Below are positions 1-8,883 of a stretch of 64,000 nucleotides of DNA, piece after piece. The first letter of the stretch is position 1; each line of letters begins with the position of its first letter. The translations under genes and the position numbers were made by a program. Where the stretch lies: assembly GCF_000743525.1 (NCBI RefSeq), contig NZ_JQGK01000001.1, forward strand, positions 186,001 through 250,000. The letters run 5' to 3'. The notes beneath the pieces are model-generated. The model saw nothing but the letters and a program-made list of their open reading frames with translations, was not told the DNA's origin and made no database searches. The DNA comes from Sulfurospirillum sp. SCADC (GTDB taxonomy: Bacteria; Campylobacterota; Campylobacteria; Campylobacterales; Sulfurospirillaceae).

Positions 1-416
1 CCATTGTTGAGCAACGTCGCAATATTGTGGAGTTGGTCCTCTTTTTCATCGGCTAAAGGAGCGCTCATATGCAGATTGACTTTGGCTTGATCGATCTTAA
101 ATTTTACCAACTCCAAAAGAGTCGCACTCTCAAGACGTGGGCTAAAATCAGACATCACCACCGCTGTGGTAACACCCCCTTTAAGACAACTGTTGGAGAG
201 TTTATCGATGTATTCTTGATTGAGACAACTGTTGGAAAAGCGCACGTTAAGATCAATGAGACCTGGAAGCACATAAAGTCCATCAGCATCGATCACTTCA
301 TCATTTGCTGCTGCATCAAGCGCTTTGCCAACGGCAACAATTTTACCCTCTTGGATCAATACATCGTGGCGAACCACTCCCTCTTGGGTTGACACCAAAG
401 CATTTTTAATTAACAT
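1..416 (-). CDS. pyrC2: Dihydroorotase-like protein (PyrC2/PyrC' type), N-terminal part only
   Basis: The reading frame begins at an ATG at 414-416 and runs off the left window edge, giving 138 codons. The start resembles amidohydrolase dihydroorotases: a beta-rich N-terminal domain followed by the segment PGLIDLNVR at residues 51-59. In active enzymes this segment is PGLIDxHVH and carries two metal-binding histidines; here they are Asn57 and Arg59. By analogy with noncatalytic PyrC' proteins, which support aspartate transcarbamoylase assembly, this is probably a structural or divergent homologue; that role is inferred. The start overlaps the stop of the upstream glycosidase gene by 11 nt, so the two are probably cotranscribed. 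In Campylobacter pyrC2 also lies beside gpsA and gatB. Confidence 0.8.
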   Translation of the reverse strand, partial: MLIKNALVSTQEGVVRHDVLIQEGKIVAVGKALDAAANDEVIDADGLYVLPGLIDLNVRFSNSCLNQEYIDKLSNSCLKGGVTTAVVMSDFSPRLESATLLELVKFKIDQAKVNLHMSAPLADEKEDQLHNIATLLNN

Positions 417-1503
417 GGCTTCCTCTTTTGGATAATTTTTGTTTGAAACGCACAATGCGCTCATAAGAGAGTGCAATTCGCTCAGAGCTCAACTCCCCAT
501 TGTGAATTGCTTCTTTAATAATTTTATTCACCGTAAAGGTCATACTTGTACTCTCTGCAAAATAGTTGGTAAAGACCAAAATATCAGCCCCTGCATCGAT
601 ACTGCGAATCACGCGTTGCTTAAAATCAAGACTACTGGCAATCGAGTGGGTGCGTAAATTATCGGCAAACACAACCCCTTCAAAGTGCATTTTATCTCTG
701 AGCAAGCCTTGGATGATGCGCTTTGAAAAGAGTGTTGGATTTTGGGGATCAAGCTCTTGGTGCATCGCATGAGAGATCAAAACTGCGTCCATTTTACCAA
801 ACGCGATCAGATCATAATAGGGTTTTAACTGCTCAAAACGCCATGTTTTGGTGACGTCTTCTTCGCTAGAGAAGTTATTCCAAAGATTGGCACCTGCTGT
901 GGGAAAATACTTGACAACCGGCATCACACCTTCGGCTTTCAGGGCATTGATAAACAGCATCGCATAGGTCGTCACCATCTCTTCGTATGCAGCATAACTG
1001 CGCTGTAATTTTGAGCTATCAAGTACATCGTATTTGGGTTGAAGATCAAGAACCGGTGCAAAATTGACATTAATGCCACTTTTAGCAAGATCTAAACTGA
1101 GTGCTTGATAAAGCGCTTCACTTTCTGCAATATTTTTACTTTGAAACAGTTCATGCGCAGAAGGAGCTTCACTAAAGCCATTTTTAGCATTGAACAGACT
1201 GTTTCCACCCTCTTGTTCAACCGCCACGATCAAGGGAAGCGCTTTGGGGACTTGTGCCTTTAAATACTCATTCAGTTTTTTAAGCTGTACTGGGTTTTGA
1301 ACATTTTTTTCGGTGATAAACACCCCACCAATTTTTTCACGTTTAATATCTTTTGCGATCTGTTCAACCCATTTGTCACCCTCTTTTACGCCATCAAAGC
1401 CGATGATGATCATCTGAGCAATCATATCTTCTAAGGGTGGTGTTTTGGCGTGCACAAGAGAAGTGAAGAGTAAGCAAGAGAAAAAGAACTTAAGCATCAT
1501 CAA
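406..1503 (-). CDS. Exported glycoside hydrolase family 3 (NagZ-like) protein, degenerate active site
   Basis: This 365-residue protein has a signal peptide (hydrophobic residues 4-17, then LVHA before KTPP) and a GH3 barrel. Family landmarks include VEQEGG at 95-100 and NFAPVLDL near 147-154. The usual KHFPGHG motif reads KYFPTAG at 198-204, and the following loop lacks the Asp-Ser-His that supplies the acid/base in NagZ. The likely nucleophile Asp281 remains in FADN, where the family usually has SDD. It may be a periplasmic amino-sugar hydrolase with altered specificity or an inactive relative. Its ATG overlaps the gpsA stop (ATGA arrangement), so it belongs to the gatB-gpsA operon. Confidence 0.75.
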   Translation of the reverse strand: MMMLKFFFSCLLFTSLVHAKTPPLEDMIAQMIIIGFDGVKEGDKWVEQIAKDIKREKIGGVFITEKNVQNPVQLKKLNEYLKAQVPKALPLIVAVEQEGGNSLFNAKNGFSEAPSAHELFQSKNIAESEALYQALSLDLAKSGINVNFAPVLDLQPKYDVLDSSKLQRSYAAYEEMVTTYAMLFINALKAEGVMPVVKYFPTAGANLWNNFSSEEDVTKTWRFEQLKPYYDLIAFGKMDAVLISHAMHQELDPQNPTLFSKRIIQGLLRDKMHFEGVVFADNLRTHSIASSLDFKQRVIRSIDAGADILVFTNYFAESTSMTFTVNKIIKEAIHNGELSSERIALSYERIVRFKQKLSKRGSHVN

Positions 1504-2393
1504 TCCGACAACAGGTCTTTCACGCTGATGCGTGGCTCTTTACCCTTTAAAATCAGTGCTATTTCGTGAGCAATGGGTGTATAAATCGCATGTTTTTTAG
1601 AAAGCTCAAAAATGGCTTCAGAGGTAAAAACACCCTCTGCCACTTCGCCAAGAGCGACTAAGATGTCTTCTAGTTTTTTGCCTTCTGCTAAAAAAAGTCC
1701 CACACGATAGTTGCGCGAAAGGGTACTAGACGCCGTTAAAAAGAGATCGCCTGCACCACTGAGCCCCAAAAAGGTCTCATCGTGCGCACCAAAATATTTT
1801 CCAAAACGGCGCATCTCCACTAGCCCTCTAGCTATCAAACTCGCACGTGCGTTATTGCCAAGTTTCAGTCCATCACAAATGCCACTGGCAATCGCCAACA
1901 CGTTTTTATACGCCCCACATACCTCTGCACCCATCACATCTTTTGAGGTATAGGTTTTGATAAACGAAGGGAAAAAGGCGGCGAACTCTTTGGAGAGTCC
2001 TTCGTTGGTTGAATTAATCACAAGCGCCGTAGGCAGTCCTTGCATCACCTCAGAGGCAAACGAAGGGCCCGATAAAAAACTGAGATTTTCTTCTGGCACA
2101 TGCTGCGCAAAAATTTCATTTAAAAAAGCGCCACTGCCCTGCTCGATTCCTTTGGCAGCAACCAGAATTTTTTGCCCCTTAAAGCTAAAATGCGCTTCCA
2201 ACCAATGGCGCACCACTTGAGCAGGCAGTGCAAAAATAAGGTACTCACACGCGAGCGCTTCTTCAAGGCTTACAAAATTTTGAATGGCTTTGGGTTGGCG
2301 TGAAGTGATCTTACATGTAAAGTTAAACGAGAGTGCAAACTGAAGCGCTTGCCCCCATTTTCCCGCTCCAATGACTGCTATACTCACGCCCAT
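1500..2393 (-). CDS. gpsA: NAD(P)H-dependent glycerol-3-phosphate dehydrogenase
   Basis: GpsA reduces dihydroxyacetone phosphate to sn-glycerol 3-phosphate for phospholipid synthesis. At 297 residues it is slightly short for the family. The Rossmann motif GAGKWGQAL sits at residues 9-17, the GPSFA motif lies in the middle, and the helical C-terminal domain has the catalytic lysine region GAYKNVLAI followed by GNNARASLI. The gene starts 6 nt after the gatB stop and its own stop overlaps the next start, indicating tight translational coupling. The gatB-gpsA order matches Campylobacter. Identification is secure. Confidence 0.95.
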   Translation of the reverse strand: MGVSIAVIGAGKWGQALQFALSFNFTCKITSRQPKAIQNFVSLEEALACEYLIFALPAQVVRHWLEAHFSFKGQKILVAAKGIEQGSGAFLNEIFAQHVPEENLSFLSGPSFASEVMQGLPTALVINSTNEGLSKEFAAFFPSFIKTYTSKDVMGAEVCGAYKNVLAIASGICDGLKLGNNARASLIARGLVEMRRFGKYFGAHDETFLGLSGAGDLFLTASSTLSRNYRVGLFLAEGKKLEDILVALGEVAEGVFTSEAIFELSKKHAIYTPIAHEIALILKGKEPRISVKDLLSD

Positions 2394-2399
2394 AACCGT

Positions 2400-3830
2400 T
2401 TAAACATCGAGTCTGGATTTTAAAAGTTCATTCACTTTAGCAGGATTGGCAGCACCTTTGCTCTCTTTCATCGTTTGCCCGACAAAGAAACCAAAGAGTT
2501 TATCTTTTCCACTTCTGTATTCTGCTACTTTATCGGCATTGGAACTGATGATCGCATCGATAATCGCTAAAATAGCGCCATCATCACTCACTTGTTTCAG
2601 ACCCAATGTTTCAATGGCATCATCCACACTTGCATTATTTTCCATCAAATAATCCAACACCTCTTTGGCCGCTTTTCCACTAATGGTTCCATCTTCAATG
2701 CGTTTGACAATGGCTGCTAATTTAATCGCATCCACAGGTGAGGTCATAAGCGTCATACCATTGTTCAGACGTGCAAGAAGCTCAACCGTAAGCCACGTTA
2801 CAGAGTTTTTAGCACCAGCTCCCTCATTGATCATCATTTCATAAAAATGTGCCATTTCAACACTGGAGGTAATCACATTGGCATCGTACTCTTTAATGCC
2901 GTACTCTTTGAGGAAACGATCACGTTTTTGGTCAGGAAGCTCTGGAATTTGGATGCACTCTGCTAACATATCATCCGGAATCAAAACAGGCAGCAAGTCA
3001 GGATCGGGGAAATAGCGATATTCAGCGCTATCTTCTTTACCTCGCATGCTTCTCGTTTCATTTTTCTCGGTATCGTACAGACGTGTCTCTTGTACGACTT
3101 CCCTTTCATAAACGCCATCTTCCCATGCGTTACTTTGACGCTCTACTTCGTAGTCAATCGCTTTTTGGATAAATTTAAACGAGTTGAGGTTCTTGATCTC
3201 CGCTCTGGTATAAAGCTTGGTCTCACCTTTTGGGCGAATCGAAACGTTTGCATCACAGCGAAAACTTCCCTCTTGCATATTGGCATCGCTGATGTCGAGG
3301 TAGCGCAAAATGGCATGCAGTTTCTTAAGGTATAAAATCGCCTCTTCGCTGCTTCGCATATCGGGTTCACTCACGATCTCAAGCAGCGGTGTTCCTGCGC
3401 GGTTTAAGTCCACATGCGAGACACTTCCATGGTGAATGTTTTTACCCGCATCCTCTTCAAGGTGCGCCCTTGTGACACCAATGCATTTTGTTGATCCGTC
3501 TTCAAAATCGATGTAAATTTCACCTGCTTCAACAATGGGTATCTCAAATTGACTGGTCTGATACCCTTTTGGAAGATCAGGATAGAAGTAGTTTTTTCGG
3601 TTGAAAATGGATTTTTGATTGATCGTTGCATTGATAGCAGTGCCAAGTGCAATCGCTTTTTTGACAACCTCTTTGTTTAAAACAGGCAAAGCGCCAGGAA
3701 GTCCCAAACAGACTTCACACACGTTGGTATTGGGTTCGTCGCCAAAACTGGTTGGACAACTGCAAAAAATCTTGGTTTTTGTGTTTAACTGAGCATGAAC
3801 CTCAAGTCCAATAACAACTTCAAATTGCAT
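2400..3830 (-). CDS. gatB: Aspartyl/glutamyl-tRNA(Asn/Gln) amidotransferase subunit B
   Basis: GatB is the kinase/transamidase subunit of GatCAB, which converts mischarged Glu-tRNA(Gln) and Asp-tRNA(Asn) to their amide forms. The 476-residue length is typical. The N-terminus carries [16 protein letters not shown], a CxxC-type metal site continues with CEVCLGLPG, and [14 protein letters not shown] follows. The C-terminal third is the helical YqeY-like tail that contacts tRNA. Campylobacterota generally lack GlnRS and AsnRS or use this route, so the gene is expected to be essential. It is followed within 6 nt by gpsA. Confidence 0.96.
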   Translation of the reverse strand: MQFEVVIGLEVHAQLNTKTKIFCSCPTSFGDEPNTNVCEVCLGLPGALPVLNKEVVKKAIALGTAINATINQKSIFNRKNYFYPDLPKGYQTSQFEIPIVEAGEIYIDFEDGSTKCIGVTRAHLEEDAGKNIHHGSVSHVDLNRAGTPLLEIVSEPDMRSSEEAILYLKKLHAILRYLDISDANMQEGSFRCDANVSIRPKGETKLYTRAEIKNLNSFKFIQKAIDYEVERQSNAWEDGVYEREVVQETRLYDTEKNETRSMRGKEDSAEYRYFPDPDLLPVLIPDDMLAECIQIPELPDQKRDRFLKEYGIKEYDANVITSSVEMAHFYEMMINEGAGAKNSVTWLTVELLARLNNGMTLMTSPVDAIKLAAIVKRIEDGTISGKAAKEVLDYLMENNASVDDAIETLGLKQVSDDGAILAIIDAIISSNADKVAEYRSGKDKLFGFFVGQTMKESKGAANPAKVNELLKSRLDV

Positions 3831-3846
3831 TAAATACCCTTTGGGA

Positions 3847-4404
3847 TTAATCTAAAAAAAAACGAATTGAGGCAAAACCGTATACGCCAACCTCTTCACA
3901 CGCTTGTACGTGTTCAGCGTTGATGATGCCACCAAGCGCGAAACATTTAATGTTGATTTTATCATTTATTTCTTTTAACTTCTCTAAACCAAGTGGTTCG
4001 CCCTTGTTGGGCGTCGCAAAAATGGGACTAAAGGTGATCGCATCGGCGCCTCGTTTTTGGGCTTCAAAAGCTTCTTCAAACGTATGCGTACTTGCAATGA
4101 CGTCTAAACCTAACGCTTTAGCTTTTTGGATTACATGTAACGCATTGGAAGGTAGATGCACGCCATCGCAGCCAAGTTCACTTGCGAGTTGAAAATCGGT
4201 ATGTAAATAGAGTTTCGTTCGATTATCGGAAATACCAGCATTGACAACAGCTTTGGCAATGGAAGCATAATCAGAGGTGATTTTATCGCGCAAGCAGATG
4301 TAATCAGGCTGATATTTTGCCTTTACATGTAAAAGTGTTTGAACGACTTCGGTTGGATGGGAAGTATAAAATGAGGGATCAGTGATGAGATAGCGTTTGA
4401 TCAT
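3847..4404 (-). CDS. TenI/ThiE-family protein (thiazole tautomerase or thiamine phosphate synthase-like)
   Basis: A 185-residue TIM-barrel protein of the ThiE/TenI family, shorter than the usual ThiE. Visible family signatures are LRDK near residue 38, [10 protein letters not shown] in the middle, [15 protein letters not shown] and the phosphate-binding ALGGI near the C-terminus. In true ThiE the middle motif is DGVHLGQxD; here the Gln-x-Asp part is replaced by Ser-Asn-Ala, which favours a TenI-like thiazole tautomerase over a synthase. This is an inference from residues. The start overlaps the 3' end of the preceding membrane-protein gene by 26 nt. The gene is separate from the riboswitch-controlled thi operon. 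Confidence 0.8.
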   Translation of the reverse strand: MIKRYLITDPSFYTSHPTEVVQTLLHVKAKYQPDYICLRDKITSDYASIAKAVVNAGISDNRTKLYLHTDFQLASELGCDGVHLPSNALHVIQKAKALGLDVIASTHTFEEAFEAQKRGADAITFSPIFATPNKGEPLGLEKLKEINDKINIKCFALGGIINAEHVQACEEVGVYGFASIRFFLD

Positions 4405-4663
4405 TGAGGCTAAGTTTTTCTAAAAGGTGCGTCTGCTTTTTCAGCTCTTCATATTTATCCAGCTGCAACTGTGCCATTTCAAAGATAATGGCAAAAAAAC
4501 ACCCTGCTAGAAAAAAGAAAAGTGCAATGATCGAAGCGATAATCAAACCAAAAGGGAGAAAAAGAAGGAACGTATAGCCTCCACCAGCCAATGCAAGTGC
4601 CCAAGAGGCACCGTGCAAAAAGCTGAGGAGTTTTTCAAAACGCGTTTGTTGGTGTTGCAACAA
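4379..4663 (-). CDS. Small membrane protein downstream of atpB
   Basis: A 94-residue protein with two predicted membrane helices (about residues 17-35 and 40-62), followed by a charged, probably coiled-coil C-terminus rich in Glu, Lys and Leu. I do not recognise a named family. It starts 11 nt after the atpB stop and overlaps the next gene, so it is part of that transcript. Small membrane proteins of unknown function also follow atpB in Campylobacter. A role near ATP synthase is possible but is suggested only by position. Confidence 0.75.
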   Translation of the reverse strand: MLQHQQTRFEKLLSFLHGASWALALAGGGYTFLLFLPFGLIIASIIALFFFLAGCFFAIIFEMAQLQLDKYEELKKQTHLLEKLSLNDQTLSHH

Positions 4664-4674
4664 GGGAGTACTTT

Positions 4675-5352
4675 TTAGTGCTCTTCGCTAATTAAAACAG
4701 CACCTGCAAGATATACATAGGTTAAGATCATAAAAATAAATGTCTGCAAAAATGCAGAGAATGTTAAAAGCGCATACGCAGGAAGTGGGGCAACCCAAGG
4801 AGCCAGCATCAAGACTACGGCTAAAAACAGATCATCACCTTTGATGTTACCGAAAAGTCGGAAAGACAAAGAGACGATACGAGAAAGATGTGAAACAATC
4901 TCGATAGGGAACATGAGTGGAGCCAAAACTTTCAAGGGTCCCATAAAATGCGCAAAGTAATGCACGACACCGTTCACACGGATACCTTCAAAGTTATAGT
5001 AAACAAAGACCATAAGTGCTAACGCTAATGTCATGTTGAGGTTGCTTGAAGGAGCTTCAAACCCAGGAATAATACCGATAACGTTTGCAATAAACACCAT
5101 CAAACCAAGGGTTGCTACCAGTGGTAGATATTTACGCGCTAATTCTTCACCAATGACATCTTTACCCATGGAGACAACACTCTCAAGATACGCTTCCATG
5201 ACATTTTGAACACCACTTGGTACCAGTTGCATTTTAGACGTTGCAAGTTTTGCCAAAACAAAACTGATAACGCCGACTAAAACAATGTGTGATACAAAGA
5301 TGAAGTCATGGGAGTGATTAATAAGACCTAAAAATGTAAACATTTCGCCCAT
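4675..5352 (-). CDS. atpB: F0F1 ATP synthase subunit a
   Basis: Subunit a forms the proton half-channels of F0 and faces the c-ring. The 225-residue protein has five or six hydrophobic helices and the essential arginine in [15 protein letters not shown] (about residues 163-177). The C-terminal helix [17 protein letters not shown] is typical. It stands apart from other ATP synthase genes, as in Campylobacter, where atpB is separate from the main atp operon. The ATG follows a GAAGGAAA-like ribosome binding site and an AT-rich upstream gap with promoter potential. Confidence 0.97.
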   Translation of the reverse strand: MGEMFTFLGLINHSHDFIFVSHIVLVGVISFVLAKLATSKMQLVPSGVQNVMEAYLESVVSMGKDVIGEELARKYLPLVATLGLMVFIANVIGIIPGFEAPSSNLNMTLALALMVFVYYNFEGIRVNGVVHYFAHFMGPLKVLAPLMFPIEIVSHLSRIVSLSFRLFGNIKGDDLFLAVVLMLAPWVAPLPAYALLTFSAFLQTFIFMILTYVYLAGAVLISEEH

Positions 5353-5413
5353 TACACATTTCCTTCGTTAATTAATTTTGCGTGATTGTAGCTATAAATC
5401 ATTTAATAGTAGT

Positions 5414-5620
5414 TTAAGGCTTCGGTTTTTTACGAAGTTCGCTGACCTGTTGCCCACCTATTCCCCAATTATCCATATCCACTTCGTCAATCGTAACAAC
5501 CGTTGTGGCTGGATTTTTACCTAAAACACTCACTAAAAGGTTTGTTACGCCCTCAATAAGCTCAGCTTTTTGCTCTTTGGTCGCACCCTCTTTGGTGATT
5601 TTGATATTAACATAAGGCAT
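5414..5620 (-). CDS. 4-oxalocrotonate tautomerase family protein
   Basis: A 68-residue protein beginning Met-Pro, so the catalytic amino-terminal Pro is exposed after Met removal. The fold-defining stretch NWGIGGQQ near residues 51-58 matches the family. The two arginines used by classical 4-oxalocrotonate tautomerase (Arg11 and Arg39) are not evident: the equivalent positions read Ala and a hydrophobic residue. The natural substrate is therefore probably not oxalocrotonate. The gene starts 2 nt downstream of the SulP gene stop and is likely cotranscribed with it. Confidence 0.88.
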   Translation of the reverse strand: MPYVNIKITKEGATKEQKAELIEGVTNLLVSVLGKNPATTVVTIDEVDMDNWGIGGQQVSELRKKPKP

Positions 5621-5622
5621 CT

Positions 5623-7317
5623 TTACTCCTTCATTAAAAGTCGATGAGCACGTGAAAGTGCCATATCGATATTGTCGGTAATGTTTTCTAGCCCTATTTT
5701 TTTCTCAAAACCAAGACGTCGCATTTTAAGCTTGATGTGCTCATTGACTCCAGAGAGTACAAGAATCGTTCCGTTACTTTGGCAAAGATCAAAAAACTCC
5801 TCTAACGCATGAAGTCCCGTCGCATCGACCATAGGCACATGACGCATACGCAGTATAAAGACTTTGGGAGGGTTACTCACTTCACCCAAGACATTTTTAA
5901 GCCGATCAGCAACACCAAAGAAAAACGGTCCATCGATCTCATACACTTCCACATCTTTAGGAACAATTTTCTTGGAAATAGCGTTCGCATCATCCACTTC
6001 AAGGGGCTCATCGTCTTCATCCAAAGGCATACCAATCGTATTTTTGGTATCCACAATGCCTGTTACGTCTATCATTCGTTTGATAAACAAAAGACCTGCT
6101 AGCATAATACCTGTTTGAACACCGGTGTTAAGATCGATTAAAACGGTTAGGAAAAAAGTCATTAACAACACAACCATATCGTTACGTTCAGACTTAAGGG
6201 CAATGGCTTTAAAGTGGTGAAACTCACTCATATTCCATGCCACAACGATCAAGATAGCCGCCAGAGTCGCTAAGGGAATCAGCACAATGAGTTTTGAAAA
6301 TAAAAACATAAAAATAAGCAACATAAGGGCATGAATAACACCTGCAACAGGACTATAGGCACCGGCTTTAATGTTCGTAGCCGTTCGTGCAATTGCACCT
6401 GTGGCGGCAATGCCCCCAAAAAGTACCGAAGCGATATTGGCAACACCTTGTGCCATAAGCTCTTTGTTGGAGTGGTGGCGATCTCCCGTCATACCATCGG
6501 CTACAACGCAGGAGAGCAGGGATTCGATGGCGCCTAGGAGGGCAATCGTTATCGCATCAGGAAAAACCGCTCGCACTTTTTCCAATGAAAATGCAGGTAT
6601 GGAAGGGTATGGTAACGTCGATGGTAAAGTGCCAAATTTAGAACCAATCGTCTCAACAGGAAGTTTAAACAGATAAACTGCTAAGGCTGAGAGAATAATG
6701 ACAATAATGGGTGCAGGAATATGCGGAAAACGGTGGCGCAATTTAAGTAAAAGACCCATACTCACCACACCAATCGCCATAGCATAATAGTTTACATGTA
6801 AAAGCTCTGTCGAGTAAAGTTTCCACTGATCGACAAACTCTGCTGGCATTTTGGCAATAGGAAGCCCAAAAAAATCTTTAATCTGCGAAGAGAAGATAAT
6901 AAGCGCGATACCGGTTGTAAAACCCACTGTAACAGGATAAGGAATGTACTTGATGATGTTACCAAGCTTAAAAACACCCATTAAAAAGAGCATAATGCCT
7001 GCCATAAATGTGGCAATGACTAGACCATCGTATCCGTGTTTTAAAATAACCGCATAGAGTACCACAACAAAAGCCCCTGTAGGACCTCCAATCTGGTACC
7101 TACTCCCACCAAAGAGAGAGATAATAAGCCCAGCGACAACCGCTGTAAAAAGCCCTTTTTCAGGACTAACACCACTGGCTATGGCAAATGCCATCGCTAA
7201 AGGTAAGGCGATAATCGCAACTGTAGAGCCTGCTACAATATCGGACGATAACTTTGCAACATCATACCCTTCCCTCAAAACCATAAAGCTCCTAGGGAGC
7301 CAATACTTCACATTCAT
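5623..7317 (-). CDS. SulP family inorganic anion transporter with STAS domain
   Basis: A 564-residue inner-membrane transporter. The N-terminal region has the SulP signature AGSTVAIIALPLAMAFAIASG (about residues 30-50) and GLFTAVVAGLIISLFGGSRYQIGGPTGAF. About a dozen membrane segments follow, ending near residue 430. The C-terminal 130 residues form a cytoplasmic STAS domain, including VDATGLHALEEF. Substrate is likely sulfate, bicarbonate or another anion and cannot be set from sequence. The gene follows the DUF2400 gene by 8 nt and precedes the tautomerase gene by 2 nt. Confidence 0.93.
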   Translation of the reverse strand: MNVKYWLPRSFMVLREGYDVAKLSSDIVAGSTVAIIALPLAMAFAIASGVSPEKGLFTAVVAGLIISLFGGSRYQIGGPTGAFVVVLYAVILKHGYDGLVIATFMAGIMLFLMGVFKLGNIIKYIPYPVTVGFTTGIALIIFSSQIKDFFGLPIAKMPAEFVDQWKLYSTELLHVNYYAMAIGVVSMGLLLKLRHRFPHIPAPIIVIILSALAVYLFKLPVETIGSKFGTLPSTLPYPSIPAFSLEKVRAVFPDAITIALLGAIESLLSCVVADGMTGDRHHSNKELMAQGVANIASVLFGGIAATGAIARTATNIKAGAYSPVAGVIHALMLLIFMFLFSKLIVLIPLATLAAILIVVAWNMSEFHHFKAIALKSERNDMVVLLMTFFLTVLIDLNTGVQTGIMLAGLLFIKRMIDVTGIVDTKNTIGMPLDEDDEPLEVDDANAISKKIVPKDVEVYEIDGPFFFGVADRLKNVLGEVSNPPKVFILRMRHVPMVDATGLHALEEFFDLCQSNGTILVLSGVNEHIKLKMRRLGFEKKIGLENITDNIDMALSRAHRLLMKE

Positions 7318-7325
7318 TGTGAACC

Positions 7326-8081
7326 TTAAAGAAGAATTTTCTCTTGTCCTAAGCGATAGAGTGCAAAATCATATTTGACAGGATCACTTGGATCAATCTT
7401 TTGGAGTGCGCGACTCAACTCTAAGACAGCCTTAAAATCATACGATTTTCGCTGAATCAAGCCCAGTTTTTTACCCAATGCGAACGTATGTGTATCGAGT
7501 GGAACGAGCAGATCTTTGGTATCAACACCCTTCCAAAGACCAAGATCAAGATGATCTTTTCTAACCATCCATCTAAGATACATATGCCATCGTTTATAAG
7601 GAGAGTGAGGGTTTGCTGGAGGTATTGTACCCAATAAAAACTGATAGCCACGTGAGCGGTAAGGATTAATATCGTACAACAATGCGATCAGTGCGCGTAA
7701 ACCATCCATCACATCTGATTTTTTTTGGTACGCAGGGAGAAAAACGGACTCGAATGAGCCAATGTCATGTTTAACACGTCCAAACGTTGTAAAAAGTGCT
7801 TGAATATCTTTGGCATTTTGAAAGCGGTAATAGTGATGCGCTAATGCCTGTTCAATCGTGCTTTCATCCGCATCTAAAAGTGAAAAATCCAAGCTCTCTA
7901 AAAACTTGATGATGGCTGGAACATTCCCGTACGCAAACAGTGCACAAATGAGTGCGCTAAATTCATCATTATACCGTGAAGCAATCATGAGAGGGTCAGG
8001 ACGATTTAAACTGATCTCATCGGCATGATTACGTTTAGTTGCCTCTTCGTTTAAACGTTTTGCAATAGTTTCAAACGTCAT
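7326..8081 (-). CDS. DUF2400/TIGR02757 family protein
   Basis: A 251-residue protein matching the TIGR02757 family, conserved in Campylobacterota and Bacteroidetes with unknown function. Characteristic segments are DPLMIASRYND, ALFAYGN, the central NPYRSRGYQFLLG and MYLRWMVRKDHLDLGLW, followed by PLDTHTF. The last elements resemble helix-hairpin-helix base-excision folds (TH near a conserved Asp), so a nucleic-acid role has been a natural guess, but this is not established. The start overlaps the 3' end of the permease gene by 11 nt. Confidence 0.85.
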   Translation of the reverse strand: MTFETIAKRLNEEATKRNHADEISLNRPDPLMIASRYNDEFSALICALFAYGNVPAIIKFLESLDFSLLDADESTIEQALAHHYYRFQNAKDIQALFTTFGRVKHDIGSFESVFLPAYQKKSDVMDGLRALIALLYDINPYRSRGYQFLLGTIPPANPHSPYKRWHMYLRWMVRKDHLDLGLWKGVDTKDLLVPLDTHTFALGKKLGLIQRKSYDFKAVLELSRALQKIDPSDPVKYDFALYRLGQEKILL

Positions 8082-8883
8082 TTAAGACATCTTTTTCGTT
8101 ACTTTTTGATTGAAGATAATCAGAGAGATTAATCAAAGAGAACGTGACGAGAAAGATAAGAAGACCAGGGAAAAAACTCAGCCACCATGCAATATCGATC
8201 ACTTCCTTCCCCTCACTGATAATCACACCCCAACTCATCTGTGGAGGCGTAATCCCAATACCTAAAAAACTCAGCCCACTCTCTGCCAAAATCGCGCCAC
8301 TCACCCCAAAGGTAAAGCTGATAAAAAAGATAGGTGCTAGCAGAGGAGCGAAGTACTTGAAGATGATTTTGAAGGTATTGACATCGGAGAGTTTAAGAAT
8401 TTTAATAAAGGGTGCGTTTGAAATGGCAAAGCTCTCACTTCGTATCATTCTCGCCATTCCCATCCATCCAGTAATGGAGATAATCAAAACAAGCACCCAT
8501 ACGGAGGCATTCATATAGCTAATTAATGCTAAAAGGAGAAAAAATGTCGGAAAGGTTAAAAAAAGATCAATCACAACAATCACAAGTTTATCAATACCCC
8601 GTTGAAAATAGCCTGCACTAATCCCAATCATAAGCCCGACAATACTCGAAATCAAAGCACTTAAAACACCAATGGTTAACGAAACTTGCCCCCCGATCAT
8701 CAAACGCCTCAAAAGATCACGCCCTAGTCTATCCGTTCCTAAAAGATGCTCAAAACTTGGAGGCAATAAAATAGTATTCGGATTGATTTCATACGCTGAT
8801 CCAGCATAAAAAGAGGGCAATGCAAAGCAAAAAAAGAAGATGAGCACCAAAAGAGTGGTGCTCACAAACGGAAATCGTTTCAC
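8071..8883 (-). CDS. ABC transporter permease, DppC/OppC type
   Basis: A 270-residue inner-membrane permease. The N-terminal segment includes the LLGTDRLGRDLLRRLMIGG motif that opens the DppC permease core (about residues 48-66), and the EAA-type loop is ESGLSFLGIGITPPQMSWG near residues 200-219. It starts with GTG, its first base overlapping the flgK stop (TAGTG). No partner DppB permease, ATPase or binding protein is adjacent, so the rest of the transporter must be encoded elsewhere. Likely substrates are peptides or nickel-like ligands. Confidence 0.88.
   Translation of the reverse strand: MKRFPFVSTTLLVLIFFFCFALPSFYAGSAYEINPNTILLPPSFEHLLGTDRLGRDLLRRLMIGGQVSLTIGVLSALISSIVGLMIGISAGYFQRGIDKLVIVVIDLFLTFPTFFLLLALISYMNASVWVLVLIISITGWMGMARMIRSESFAISNAPFIKILKLSDVNTFKIIFKYFAPLLAPIFFISFTFGVSGAILAESGLSFLGIGITPPQMSWGVIISEGKEVIDIAWWLSFFPGLLIFLVTFSLINLSDYLQSKSNEKDVLNDV

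Noticed and set aside
69-392. A 107-codon open frame on the plus strand at the left edge
   Set aside because: Antisense to the dihydroorotase-like gene, which has recognisable family sequence.
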